A DNA stretch of 12,416 nt from an uncultured Prevotella sp. (GTDB taxonomy: Bacteria; Bacteroidota; Bacteroidia; Bacteroidales; Bacteroidaceae), in contig URUK01000055.1 in assembly GCA_900551055.1 (NCBI GenBank), positions 1 to 12,416 of the forward strand. Reading direction: 5' to 3'. Positions 1 through 6,674 of the stretch are shown piece by piece. The position numbers and the translations under genes were made by a program. Below the pieces are notes generated by a model that worked only from the letters and a program-made list of their open reading frames with translations, made no database searches and had not been told where the DNA came from. Position 1 is the stretch's first letter. Every line of letters begins with the position of its first letter.

Positions 1-508
1 AACATAAGAAATACGAATTCGGCAACAAGGTATCCATCATACGTTCTGTCACAGGTATCATTCTGGGAGCCATGTCCTTTCGCAATGAATATGACGGTCA
101 TACCATCGAGTCTTCTCTGGAACAGGTGGAACGGTTAACCGGGCGAAAAATCAAAGTGCTGACCGGTGACAGAGGATATAGGGGCAAGAAGGAAATTAAC
201 GGGACGAAGATTATGATTCCCGATATACCCAAGAAATCAGACAGCCGTTATCAGAAGCTGAAAAAACATAAACTCTTCTGCAAGCGTGCAGGTATAGAAC
301 CGACGATAGGTCACTTAAAGTCAGATTACCGATTGGGCCGCAACTTTTATAAGGGTGTGGTGGGAGATACTGTGAACGTGCTTCTGGCAGCAGCGACCTA
401 TAACTTCAGAAGAGCCATGAAAGCTCTTTGGTACATGATTCAAAAAATATGCAAGATACTGTGGTTGAACAATATCTCGCAAAAGTGGGCTTTTTAAGGG
501 ACGACTAA
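1..508 (+). mobile_element. Right part of an IS5-type insertion sequence, truncated by the window edge
   Basis: The element is recognised from its transposase. The left end and left inverted repeat lie outside the window. The right end is probably just after the transposase stop, around 498-508, where the sequence GGGACGACTAATTAG contains a CTAA that could be a target duplication of the YTAR type known in IS5-group elements. The boundary is inferred because the left terminal repeat cannot be compared. Confidence 0.65.
3..497 (+). CDS. IS5-family DDE transposase, C-terminal part
   Basis: The frame is already open at position 3 and runs to a TAA at 495-497, so the first visible residues (HKKYEFGNKVSI) are internal and the ATG at 72 is not the true start. 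That motif, then GDRGYRG (carrying the second catalytic Asp) and RAGIEPTIGHLKSDYRLGRNF (carrying the catalytic Glu), is the signature of IS5-group DDE transposases, which cut and rejoin IS ends. The end (AAATYNFRRAMKAL) is typical of the C-terminus. About 164 residues are visible. No frameshift is seen, so this part could belong to an active element; the N-terminal half with the first Asp is outside the window. Confidence 0.88.
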   Translation, partial: HKKYEFGNKVSIIRSVTGIILGAMSFRNEYDGHTIESSLEQVERLTGRKIKVLTGDRGYRGKKEINGTKIMIPDIPKKSDSRYQKLKKHKLFCKRAGIEPTIGHLKSDYRLGRNFYKGVVGDTVNVLLAAATYNFRRAMKALWYMIQKICKILWLNNISQKWAF

Positions 509-558
509 TTAGCATATATTATACTGAACATAAATCGTAGTTAACAAAATATAAATTT

Positions 559-1344
559 TTATGTAAATCTTTCTGATTTATCAGTTCGCTGCTTTCTTGA
601 AATAATAGGAATGATCTTTTCGTCTATTTTGATTTTATGTTTCCCCGTTGTTGTGCGCAAATTCTTCCTGATGGTATCAATCGTAGAATTGGCAAACCAT
701 TCATGGAATGTTTGCATAACAAATTGTGCCGTAACATCCCGGCTAATGTTGTATTGAAAAGCTATGTTCCAAGCAAAGTTCTTTAGTGAGATTTGGGTAA
801 CAGAAGTACGGCGTTTGATGCGGATGCTTGTGCCCGAAAGTGCTTGCCGATTTGTGACAAAGTATCGGACACATTCACAGATTTGGAAGATTTCTTCTTC
901 GCTAAAATCAAATTGCCTGAATGTGTTTCGGGTGTATTGCAATACGGCTTGTAGTTTTTCGTCTTCTTCCCTTTCTTTTTGCTGAAGATATTGTCGTTCC
1001 TCATGTTGGTACTCGTAATGGAATAGCTCCATCCGCTTCATTAGAACATCATTGTTGTCTGTTGCAGACGAGGTAATGGCAAAGGCATATTCTTCTTTGG
1101 TCTGTTTGTTGGACGGCATTGAGTTCTGGCGCAATAGTGCTACTATAGCAATTATATGCGCCGACAGAAAAATGCAAATGTGATAGATGAATTTGAGAGC
1201 AACATAACAAGCGACCATGACAAAGGGGAGAAAACTTAATTGCACACCAATAGTATCACTCACAGGGAATGATATTGTGGACGCTAGAAGCACCGTTACT
1301 ATTTCTATCGCCCAGGATTGGAATATATGTTGCTTTTGCTTCAT
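559..1344 (-). CDS. Unrecognised membrane-anchored protein with coiled-coil and basic C-terminal domain
   Basis: I do not recognise this 261-residue protein. Residues about 13-32 and 36-72 are hydrophobic and look like two or three membrane segments. Residues about 100-135 (YQHEERQYLQQKEREEDEKLQ) are strongly charged and probably helical or coiled coil. The remainder is a soluble domain containing the string LKNFAWNIAFQYNI and a Lys/Arg-rich tail. The layout (short membrane anchor, cytoplasmic helical domain) and the position next to an IS in AT-rich DNA suggest cargo of a mobile or conjugative element, but this is inference. The start ATG at 1344 is supported by a promoter-like TACTTTTG on the same strand about 27 nt upstream. 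Codon use is much more AT-rich than in the efflux genes. Confidence 0.7.
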   Translation of the reverse strand: MKQKQHIFQSWAIEIVTVLLASTISFPVSDTIGVQLSFLPFVMVACYVALKFIYHICIFLSAHIIAIVALLRQNSMPSNKQTKEEYAFAITSSATDNNDVLMKRMELFHYEYQHEERQYLQQKEREEDEKLQAVLQYTRNTFRQFDFSEEEIFQICECVRYFVTNRQALSGTSIRIKRRTSVTQISLKNFAWNIAFQYNISRDVTAQFVMQTFHEWFANSTIDTIRKNLRTTTGKHKIKIDEKIIPIISRKQRTDKSERFT

Positions 1345-1370
1345 AATTATTTTTGTCTATGATTACTTTG

Positions 1371-1378
1371 CAAAAGTA
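1371..1378 (-). promoter_or_regulatory. Bacteroidetes-type -7 box (TACTTTTG)
   Basis: Read on the minus strand, TACTTTTG matches the Bacteroidetes -7 consensus TAnnTTTG and lies 27 nt upstream of the ATG at 1344. A TTTG that could serve as the -33 box occurs at 1409-1406, but its 27-nt spacing is longer than usual. It would drive the unrecognised membrane protein. Confidence 0.5.
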
Positions 1379-1703
1379 TAACGTATTTCCATAAAAAACG
1401 AAAGTCAAAAATAAGCGAAAAAGATGCAATGTCTTCGTTTTATGCGTTTTGTGAAAAGAAGAGCAAAACAAGTGCAAATATCCAACATCAAATGAAAACA
1501 TCTGCAAATACAAAATACATAGTTAAATAATTATAAATCTTTCTTTTGCCGTGGAAATATCTCTTTTTACTCTTGCTTTTCAATATATGACCACTAAAAT
1601 AATTCATATTTGTACCATGAAATTATAAATAGCTGATATTTATAGCGTATTATATTCGAGGAAGTGAAGTAAAAAACTTCAAGACAGTAATGTTTTATTC
1701 ATA

Positions 1704-1757
1704 ATAAAAGAGCCATATCTGACTTCATTTGAAGTTTTGATACGGCTCTTTTTTATT
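1704..1757. terminator. Strong bidirectional hairpin terminator with no adjacent gene
   Basis: AAAAGAGCC-A-TATC (1706-1719) pairs with GATA-C-GGCTCTTTT (1739-1752) with one mismatch. An inner perfect ACTTCA/TGAAGT stem (1722-1727 with 1730-1735) leaves a 2-nt gap. The plus strand continues into TTTTTTATTA, and the minus strand ends in TTTTATTAT, so it can terminate from both sides. The nearest plus-strand gene ends 1.2 kb upstream and none ends near it on the minus strand. It may therefore close a small RNA or be left from a deleted gene. Confidence 0.7.
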
Positions 1758-2140
1758 AGTCAATTACCTTTGTTTGAAGAATGGCGGTTACGCCTTTAAT
1801 ACTTGGTGGAGAATGCCGGCGGCATGTTGGTGTCATGTTGACAGTGCGCCAAAATACTTGCAACGGACGATAATTTTTAGCTTTACCATAAATAAAAAAC
1901 ATGTGTTAGCCGACGTACATCTTTTCGCCATTGCGTTTGATGTGCCTGTGCTATTGCGATGGTCTTGCAAATTTCCGCCGTGCAACGCGGCTGCCTCCAA
2001 TCCGCCGACCGGCCGTTCCTGTGACGTGCGGTCGCCGCTTATGCAGTTGTAAACGCATTTTCGCCGGTGGGCGTGGTGCCGCGCAACTTGCATGACATTC
2101 TATGGATATGCGTGTTCGGATTGCAACGTACAACCGCCTG
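1758..2140. other. Intergenic stretch with no supported gene
   Basis: The open frames here (about 80-92 codons) overlap each other on both strands, lack recognisable motifs and have unlikely compositions rich in Arg, His and Cys. A short 13-nt palindrome (ATGCCGGCGGCAT, 1813-1825) is the only structure I noticed. Composition rises from the AT-rich left edge toward the GC content of the core genes. Confidence 0.5.
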
Positions 2141-2221
2141 ATATACAACGCATTACAAAAGGCCATCTTTTGCGTTGTAAGAGGTGGTCTTTCATAGGGC
2201 AAAAGGCCACCTTTTAGCGTC
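2141..2221 (+). repeat. Cluster of short palindromic modules (AAAAGG-nnn-CCTTTT type)
   Basis: Three imperfect short palindromes follow one another: ACAAAAGGCCATCTTTTGCG near 2155, AGAGGTGGTCTTT near 2180 and CAAAAGGCCACCTTTTAG near 2200. A similar set lies outside the other copy of the long repeat (10283-10351). Together with the 155-bp core the modules appear to form one composite intergenic element. Individual hairpins have 5-6 bp stems followed by T-rich sequence and could act as weak terminators. Confidence 0.6.
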
Positions 2222-2376
2222 CAATTTGCCGTGTTTTGAATTGAGAGTTGAGAAATTAGAACTGAAAGTCAGCGTTAAGCTAATGGATAATTATGATTTG
2301 CTTTGCTAACAGACAGCCATAAAGGTAATCATAATTGTCAATTCTCCATTATCAATTTTCAATTAAAAGAAACATC
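2222..2376 (+). repeat. Copy A of a 155-bp repeat (inverted relative to copy B)
   Basis: This segment is the reverse complement of 10128-10282 with a single mismatch at 2257 (T here, G in the other copy), that is 154 of 155 identical. Inside it AATTATGATT (2288-2297) and AATCATAATT (2326-2335) form a perfect 10-bp inverted repeat around a 28-nt loop, so the core can fold. No convincing ORF is present. Both copies lie upstream of a gene and point toward it. Confidence 0.95.
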
Positions 2377-2377
2377 C

Positions 2378-2403
2378 ACCCCGGCCCTCCCGAAGGCAGG
2401 GAG
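2378..2403 (+). repeat. CCCTCCCG-type hairpin next to repeat copy A
   Basis: CCCTCCCGAAGGCAGGG folds into a hairpin with one C-C mismatch. At the same place beside copy B the sequence is different (CTCTCCCGAGGGGAGGG on the minus strand) but also folds, with a 7-bp stem and GAG loop. Primary sequence has diverged while the hairpin is kept, which suggests that the structure matters. Confidence 0.55.
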
Positions 2404-2502
2404 CTTGACTGCCTGTCATTATCGAGCCGCCAATGATGTTTCATGTATAAAAAGGTCTATGACATTTTTGCAAAAAATCAAATCTTATAAGGAAAAAAGC
2501 AT

Positions 2503-2510
2503 TACCTTTG
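2503..2510 (+). promoter_or_regulatory. Bacteroidetes-type -7 box (TACCTTTG)
   Basis: TACCTTTG matches TAnnTTTG exactly and is followed by CA, as in many Bacteroidales promoters. No well-spaced -33 TTTG is seen; the nearest, at 2467-2470, is too far. Transcription would start around 2516 and give a leader of about 280 nt before the PAP2 start codon, containing the folded element at 2581-2705. Confidence 0.6.
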
Positions 2511-2580
2511 CAACGGCCTTCATGAAAGATAAGACCGCGACATAGAAGTAAGACAAGCGTGTCTTGCACATATTGTTTCT

Positions 2581-2705
2581 CAACTCATAAAACGACCAAA
2601 TACAAAGAGTAATAGGGAAACATGGTTTGAGGTGCGCCCGGCATAGCGGGTGTATGCTTTGCCTTGTTTTATCTATTACGGGTTCTTGGTCGTTCCCTTG
2701 AGTTG
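2581..2705 (+). ncRNA. Structured leader RNA with alternative pairing at the PAP2 start
   Basis: The segment folds as a long rod. CAACTCA (2581-2587) pairs with TGAGTTG (2699-2705); AACGACCAA (2591-2599) with TTGGTCGTT (2686-2694); GTAATAG (2609-2615) with CTATTAC (2673-2679); AAACATGG (2618-2625) with CCTTGTTT (2662-2669), one mismatch. The tip GTGCGCCCG/CGGGTGTAT (2632-2640 with 2647-2655, three G-U pairs) closes a GCATAG loop. The 5' arm recurs at 2776-2795 just before the PAP2 ATG. I do not recognise a named riboswitch or sRNA family. It could be a cis-acting leader or, because a T-run follows at 2736-2741, a separate small RNA. Confidence 0.7.
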
Positions 2706-2717
2706 GTTAAGACAATT

Positions 2718-2741
2718 GCAGAGGATATGCCTGCCTTTTTT
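2718..2741 (+). terminator. Possible weak terminator inside the PAP2 leader
   Basis: GCAG (2718-2721) pairs with CTGC (2731-2734), with one further G-C pair across a bulged A, and is followed by six T (2736-2741). The stem is short, so termination would be partial at best. Its place between the long hairpin and the PAP2 start is where an attenuator would be expected. Confidence 0.3.
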
Positions 2742-2775
2742 ATGTCCATACTTAGCGGATTAGCAGAAGCAAAGA

Positions 2776-2796
2776 CAACTCATAAATACGACCAAA
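2776..2796 (+). repeat. Second copy of a 20-nt direct repeat, abutting the PAP2 start codon
   Basis: CAACTCATAAA-T-ACGACCAAA here repeats CAACTCATAAAACGACCAAA at 2581-2600 with one inserted T, 195 nt downstream. It ends one base before the ATG at 2798. It is complementary to 2686-2705 over the same two blocks (7 and 8 bp) as the upstream copy, so it can compete for that pairing. Confidence 0.85.
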
Positions 2797-2797
2797 A

Positions 2798-3652
2798 ATG
2801 AACAGTTTTCTATTTCTGCACCCATGCCGTGGCTTGGCGTACCGCCGGGTTACGGGTAAGGGGAAGGTGCGTACTGACGCAGCCTTGCACCACTTGCGGA
2901 CAATCGCCGCAGTTACAATGATTACAGCCTGTATGGCAAGTGTTACGGCCTCGGCACAAAACGCCGCCGCCGACAGCCTTGGATGCGACGACGAGTCATG
3001 CCGTTTCAAGGCTACACAGCTGATAGTACCGTCGGCTCTGATTGTGACCGGCGCGGTCGGTGTATGCAACGGATGGTTCCACTCCGTAAACAACGGTGTA
3101 AAAGACGGGATGGAAGGGTGGCGAAAAGACAAATACCTGAACATTGACGACTACCTGCAATACCTGCCAATAGCGGCAAACGTGGGATTAGGACTTGCCG
3201 GACTGAAACCAAGACATCCCTTCAAGGAGCGTATTGCATGCACTGCGACCGCTTACATCGCCATGGGTATAATGGTGAACGTGACAAAAATAGCCGTCGG
3301 AGAGAAACGTCCCGACTCCAACGCGCACAACTCGTTCCCTTCAGGACACACTGCAACGGCGTTCATGGGAGCAGAACTTGTGCGCAAGGAATACGGCAAT
3401 ACGGCCGGTTTCTGTGCTTACGCAATAGCCGCAAGTGTGGCTGTAATGCGGATGTACAACAACCGTCACTGGCTGAACGATGTCATAACTGGAGCCGGGA
3501 TGGGCATTTTGTCCGCCAAAATAGGATTTTGGCTGCTTCCATGGGAGAAGCGTCTGTTTGGTTGGGACAAAGCCGGTAACGGCACGGCACTGGTTCCTTG
3601 CTTCAACATCCATGACAACAGCCTTGCCCTGACGTTTTACACAGCATTCTGA
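2798..3652 (+). CDS. PAP2-family membrane-associated phosphatase
   Basis: All three motifs of the PAP2 acid phosphatase superfamily are present: KX6RP (K164, R171, P172), SGH (S182, G183, H184) and RX5HX3D (R218, H224, D228), where H184 and H224 are the expected catalytic histidines. The family removes phosphate from lipids such as phosphatidate, undecaprenyl pyrophosphate or lipid A; Bacteroidetes lipid A phosphatases belong here, but the substrate cannot be told from sequence. Residues 35-53 (TIAAVTMITACMASVTASA) look like a signal peptide ending in ASA-Q. With the ATG at 2798 this is preceded by an unusual 34-residue arginine-rich extension. A GTG at codon 24 would give a more ordinary signal peptide, so the start is uncertain. 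The C-terminus (LALTFYTAF) is a beta-like strand ending in Phe. The gene is alone and convergent with the efflux operon. Confidence 0.9.
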   Translation: MNSFLFLHPCRGLAYRRVTGKGKVRTDAALHHLRTIAAVTMITACMASVTASAQNAAADSLGCDDESCRFKATQLIVPSALIVTGAVGVCNGWFHSVNNGVKDGMEGWRKDKYLNIDDYLQYLPIAANVGLGLAGLKPRHPFKERIACTATAYIAMGIMVNVTKIAVGEKRPDSNAHNSFPSGHTATAFMGAELVRKEYGNTAGFCAYAIAASVAVMRMYNNRHWLNDVITGAGMGILSAKIGFWLLPWEKRLFGWDKAGNGTALVPCFNIHDNSLALTFYTAF

Positions 3653-3771
3653 ACGATATGCATTCACAGGCTTTCCCGTTCATTCCCGTTTACGACAAGA
3701 AGTGTTTTCCATTCAGACAGGTTGCAATCCGGAAAGCAACAGCACAACGCCTGCTTTGCTCCAACAATAAA

Positions 3772-3801
3772 GGCGGCAGACGCATCACTACGTCCGCCGC
3801 C
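3772..3801 (-). terminator. Terminator of the efflux operon
   Basis: GGCGGCAGACG (3772-3782) and CGTCCGCCGCC (3791-3801) form an 11-position stem with one mismatch and an 8-nt loop. On the minus strand it is followed by TTTATTGTT, fitting a rho-independent terminator about 50 nt beyond the stop of the outer-membrane gene. On the plus strand it is followed by CTGGAAAAC, so it is a poor terminator for PAP2 in that direction. Confidence 0.7.
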
Positions 3802-3852
3802 CTGGAAAACATGATACAAATATGCAACAAGTATGAAAAAGAGCATTACAAA

Positions 3853-5265
3853 TCACCACTCTCCGCCTCCACCGAGGGAATGGTAAAGGCTGATTACGCC
3901 CTGTATCATGTCGAAACGGTCGTTTACTTCAGTCAGTTCCGCCTGAAGCAGCGACTGCCTTGCGGTTAGCACTTCAAGATATGACGCCTGGTTGCTGTAC
4001 TGCATCAGCTGCATGGTATTGTCGACGGCGGTGCGCAGGGCCTCCACCTGCTCGCGGTCAATATCTATGCGGCTACGTGCCGTCTGCCATTGCGTCAGCG
4101 CGTCGTTCACCTCGTTGCCCGCCTTGAGGAGGCTTTGGCGGAACGACAGCATGGCTTCGTCCTGCCTCGCCTTGGCGATACGCAGGTTGGCGATGTTGCG
4201 TCCGCGGTTGAACAGCGGCTGGGTAATCGAGCCTATGGCGTTGAGCAGCCAGCTGCCGGGGTTCATTATCACGGCTCCGTTGGTGTTGGTCCAGCCGGCC
4301 TGTCCGCTAAGCGTGATGCTCGGATAGAATGCCGCGCGTGCCGCGTTGGTATTGTAGAACGCCTGTGCAAGTGCGGCTTCGGCCTGGCGCACGTCCGGAC
4401 GACGGTCGAGCAGCTGCAAGGGCACGCCTACGGCCAAGTGTTCGGGGAACCGCTGGCTGTCGAGCGTTGTGCGTCTGATGGCTCCGGGCACACGTCTGAG
4501 CAGGGCGGAGAGCGAGTTCTCCTGCGCTCGGATTTGCTTTTCAAGCGTCAGCACCTGCCCTTCCACCGCCAGTTTGCTGGCCTTGGCCTGCGCAACGGCA
4601 GCCGCCGTAGCCTCGCCCACACGCAACTTGGCATCGTATGTGCGCACTATCTCGTCCCAGGAAAGGGCGGTGCGGCGGCTGATGTCAAGCTGACGGTCAA
4701 GCGTCAGCAGGTTATAATAACTGTTTGCGATTGTCGCTATCAGCTGTGTCCGCACCGCCTGCTGGTACGCCAGGCTCTGTTCAAACGCCGCCTTTGCGCC
4801 GCGCTTGGCGTTGGTAAGCCGTCCGAAGATGTCAACTTCCCATTCGGCAGTAGCCGCGATGTTGTACGTAGCAGACGAGGAACGAGTCGACGAGTTGACA
4901 AGGTGATTGCCCTCGTCTGCTTGTCTGCTCGTTACTTGTCTACTCAACTGCCCCTGCGGATTGAGCGAAAGCGACGGGAGGTAAGCCAGACGGGATGAGA
5001 ACAGCGTGGCCTTTGCCTCCTCGACGCGCAGCCTGGCAATGCCGAGGTCGGTGTTGTTGGCAAGCCCTTCGTTTATAAGGGCTTGCAGTTCTGTGTCAGT
5101 AAACAGCTCAGTCCACGGCAGTGAGGCTATCGACGTGGTGTCGGCCGCACGCACGTCATGCCCGTAAAGGCTGTCGGTTTCTACATCGGGACGCTCGAAC
5201 TGCTTGTAAACATTACAGCCGGTAAGCAGCGTCGCGCAACCTAACAATATCAATATACGTTTCAT
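3853..5265 (-). CDS. RND efflux outer-membrane lipoprotein (NodT/OprM type)
   Basis: This 470-residue protein is the outer-membrane channel of the tripartite pump. It starts with a lipoprotein signal peptide (MKRILILLGCATLLTGC, lipidation at C17). It contains the duplicated outer membrane efflux architecture, with long helical stretches (VEEAKATLFSSRLAYLPSLSL and its second-half equivalent) and the diagnostic DRRPDVRQAEAALAQAFYN, AFYPSITLSGQAGW and PLFNRGRNIANLRIAKAR segments of the NodT/OprM family. The length is normal. Its ATG overlaps the pump stop codon by four bases (ATGA, 5262-5265), implying translational coupling. It is the last gene of the operon. If the pump is truly interrupted at codon 597, coupling to this gene could also be weakened. 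Confidence 0.94.
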   Translation of the reverse strand: MKRILILLGCATLLTGCNVYKQFERPDVETDSLYGHDVRAADTTSIASLPWTELFTDTELQALINEGLANNTDLGIARLRVEEAKATLFSSRLAYLPSLSLNPQGQLSRQVTSRQADEGNHLVNSSTRSSSATYNIAATAEWEVDIFGRLTNAKRGAKAAFEQSLAYQQAVRTQLIATIANSYYNLLTLDRQLDISRRTALSWDEIVRTYDAKLRVGEATAAAVAQAKASKLAVEGQVLTLEKQIRAQENSLSALLRRVPGAIRRTTLDSQRFPEHLAVGVPLQLLDRRPDVRQAEAALAQAFYNTNAARAAFYPSITLSGQAGWTNTNGAVIMNPGSWLLNAIGSITQPLFNRGRNIANLRIAKARQDEAMLSFRQSLLKAGNEVNDALTQWQTARSRIDIDREQVEALRTAVDNTMQLMQYSNQASYLEVLTARQSLLQAELTEVNDRFDMIQGVISLYHSLGGGGEW

Positions 5266-6590
5266 TTCTTCTCGTTTTCTTTAAGTTTCTTACGCTCCTT
5301 TATGTCGTCCATCTCGCCCTGTATTTCCCAGTCGGGATACGGCAGGAACTCAACGGGCTTCACCTTTTCCTGTATATACTGGAACAGGATGAAGAACACG
5401 GGCACAAAGAACAGTATCGCCAATATGCCGAAGAGCATTCCGCCGATGACACCTGAACCCAAAGACGAGTTTCCGTTGGCACCCGCGCCGGTGGCGAACA
5501 TCAGCGGCAGAAGGCCGAATATCATCGCGAGCACGGTCATAAGGATAGGTCGGAACCTGACCTTTGCGGCTGCCAGCGCGGCCTGTACGAGCGACATGCC
5601 CGCGCGTCGGCGGTCGGCGGCATACTCGGTGAGCAGGATGGCTGTCTTTGACAACAGTCCGATGAGCATTATCAAGCCCGTCTGCATGTAGATGTTGTTC
5701 TCCAACCCCATCAGCTTTGCGAACAAGAAGCTGCCCATAAGACCGAACGGCACAGAGAGGATGACGGCGAACGGCACGAAGAAACTCTCGTAAAGGCCGC
5801 ACAGGATGAGGTAGACGAACACCGTACAGATGGCGAAGATGATAAGCGTATTGTTAGTTGTCTGGCTCTCTTCGCGCGACAGTCCGGCAAACTCGAAGCC
5901 GTAGTTGCGCGGCAATACCTCGGCCGCCGTCTCGCGGATGGCGTTGATGGCGTCGCCCGACGAGTAGCCTTGGGCGGCTTCTCCGTTGATACCCATAGAG
6001 CTGTAAAGGTTGAAACGTCCCAACGACTCAGGTCCGTAAACCTTTGTCAGCTTGACAAACTGGCTCAGGGGAGCCATCTTGCCGTCGCCCACTGCGGTGT
6101 ATGTCTTGTCCAACGACTCGGGAGTTATGCGGTATTCGGGCGACGACTGCAACATCACACGGTACAGCTTGTTGAAGCGGTTGAAGTTAGACACGTACTG
6201 ACCGCTGTAATATCCGGCCAAGGTTGACAGCACGGCATCGGCCGTTGTGCCTGCACGCTGGCACTTGGCGGCGTCCACCTCCACCAGATATTGCGGAAAG
6301 TTGACGTTGAAAGTGGTATAAGCCGAGCCTATTTCAGGCCGCTTCATCAGGGCGGCTATGAACTCCTGACCTACCTCGTAGAGGTCGTTGACGCTGCCTC
6401 CGGCGCGGTCTTGCAGGTAGATTTCAAAGCCGTTGGCCACTCCGTAGCCGTCAATCAGCGGCGGAGCCATGGCGAAAATCTGCACGCCGGGCATGTCCTC
6501 GGCTATCGCATTGACCTTGGCCAGCACGGCCTTGATGCCCTGCTCGTCGTCCTTACGCTGCGACCAGTCGGTAAGCTGGGCGATAATCAT
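5262..6590 (-). CDS. RND efflux pump, C-terminal part after the premature stop
   Basis: This is the downstream remainder in the same frame as the N-terminal part. The first Met after the stop is at 6590, 29 codons beyond it; the intervening codons (RLAKIPEIKIASETAGYGLIG) still match the pump. It holds the second periplasmic region, then helices 8-12 with the conserved Lys (LLSKTAILL) and the GGMLFGILAILFFVPVFFILF C-terminal helix. Made alone it would begin in a periplasmic loop without a membrane anchor ahead of it, so correct insertion is unlikely. I see no separate promoter or ribosome site at 6590, which favours a nonsense mutation over two genuine genes. Confidence 0.8.
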   Translation of the reverse strand: MIIAQLTDWSQRKDDEQGIKAVLAKVNAIAEDMPGVQIFAMAPPLIDGYGVANGFEIYLQDRAGGSVNDLYEVGQEFIAALMKRPEIGSAYTTFNVNFPQYLVEVDAAKCQRAGTTADAVLSTLAGYYSGQYVSNFNRFNKLYRVMLQSSPEYRITPESLDKTYTAVGDGKMAPLSQFVKLTKVYGPESLGRFNLYSSMGINGEAAQGYSSGDAINAIRETAAEVLPRNYGFEFAGLSREESQTTNNTLIIFAICTVFVYLILCGLYESFFVPFAVILSVPFGLMGSFLFAKLMGLENNIYMQTGLIMLIGLLSKTAILLTEYAADRRRAGMSLVQAALAAAKVRFRPILMTVLAMIFGLLPLMFATGAGANGNSSLGSGVIGGMLFGILAILFFVPVFFILFQYIQEKVKPVEFLPYPDWEIQGEMDDIKERKKLKENEKK

Positions 6591-6674
6591 GCCGCTTGAA
6601 GGGCCTGCACCGCCGATAAGTCCGTAGCCGGCAGTCTCTGATGCAATCTTTATTTCAGGTATTTTGGCAAGCCT

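Noticed and set aside
1774..2202. Three overlapping frames of 83-92 codons on both strands
   Set aside because: They have no motifs, overlap one another, and have Arg/His/Cys-rich products; one ends in the repeat module region. I treat the stretch as non-coding.
2141..2403. Site-specific invertible promoter
   Set aside because: No recombinase gene is in the window and the inverted repeats are long homologous copies 7.75 kb apart, so any inversion would be by general recombination.
2303..2545. 80-codon frame on the plus strand
   Set aside because: It begins inside the 155-bp repeat, runs through the hairpin and over the promoter box, and its other-copy equivalent is not preserved as a frame.
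2581..2705. Known riboswitch, SRP RNA, tmRNA or group II intron domain
   Set aside because: I looked for hallmark sequences (for example group II domain V, tmRNA ends, TPP and cobalamin boxes) and saw none; the fold is kept as an unnamed structured RNA.
3658..3969. 103-codon frame on the plus strand after PAP2
   Set aside because: It covers the efflux terminator hairpin and then runs antisense into the outer-membrane gene; it has no recognisable domain.
4090..4998. 302-codon open frame on the plus strand
   Set aside because: It lies wholly antisense to the outer-membrane lipoprotein gene, which has a lipobox and family motifs; the antisense product has none and is rich in Arg, Val and His, as expected for a shadow of GC-rich coding DNA.
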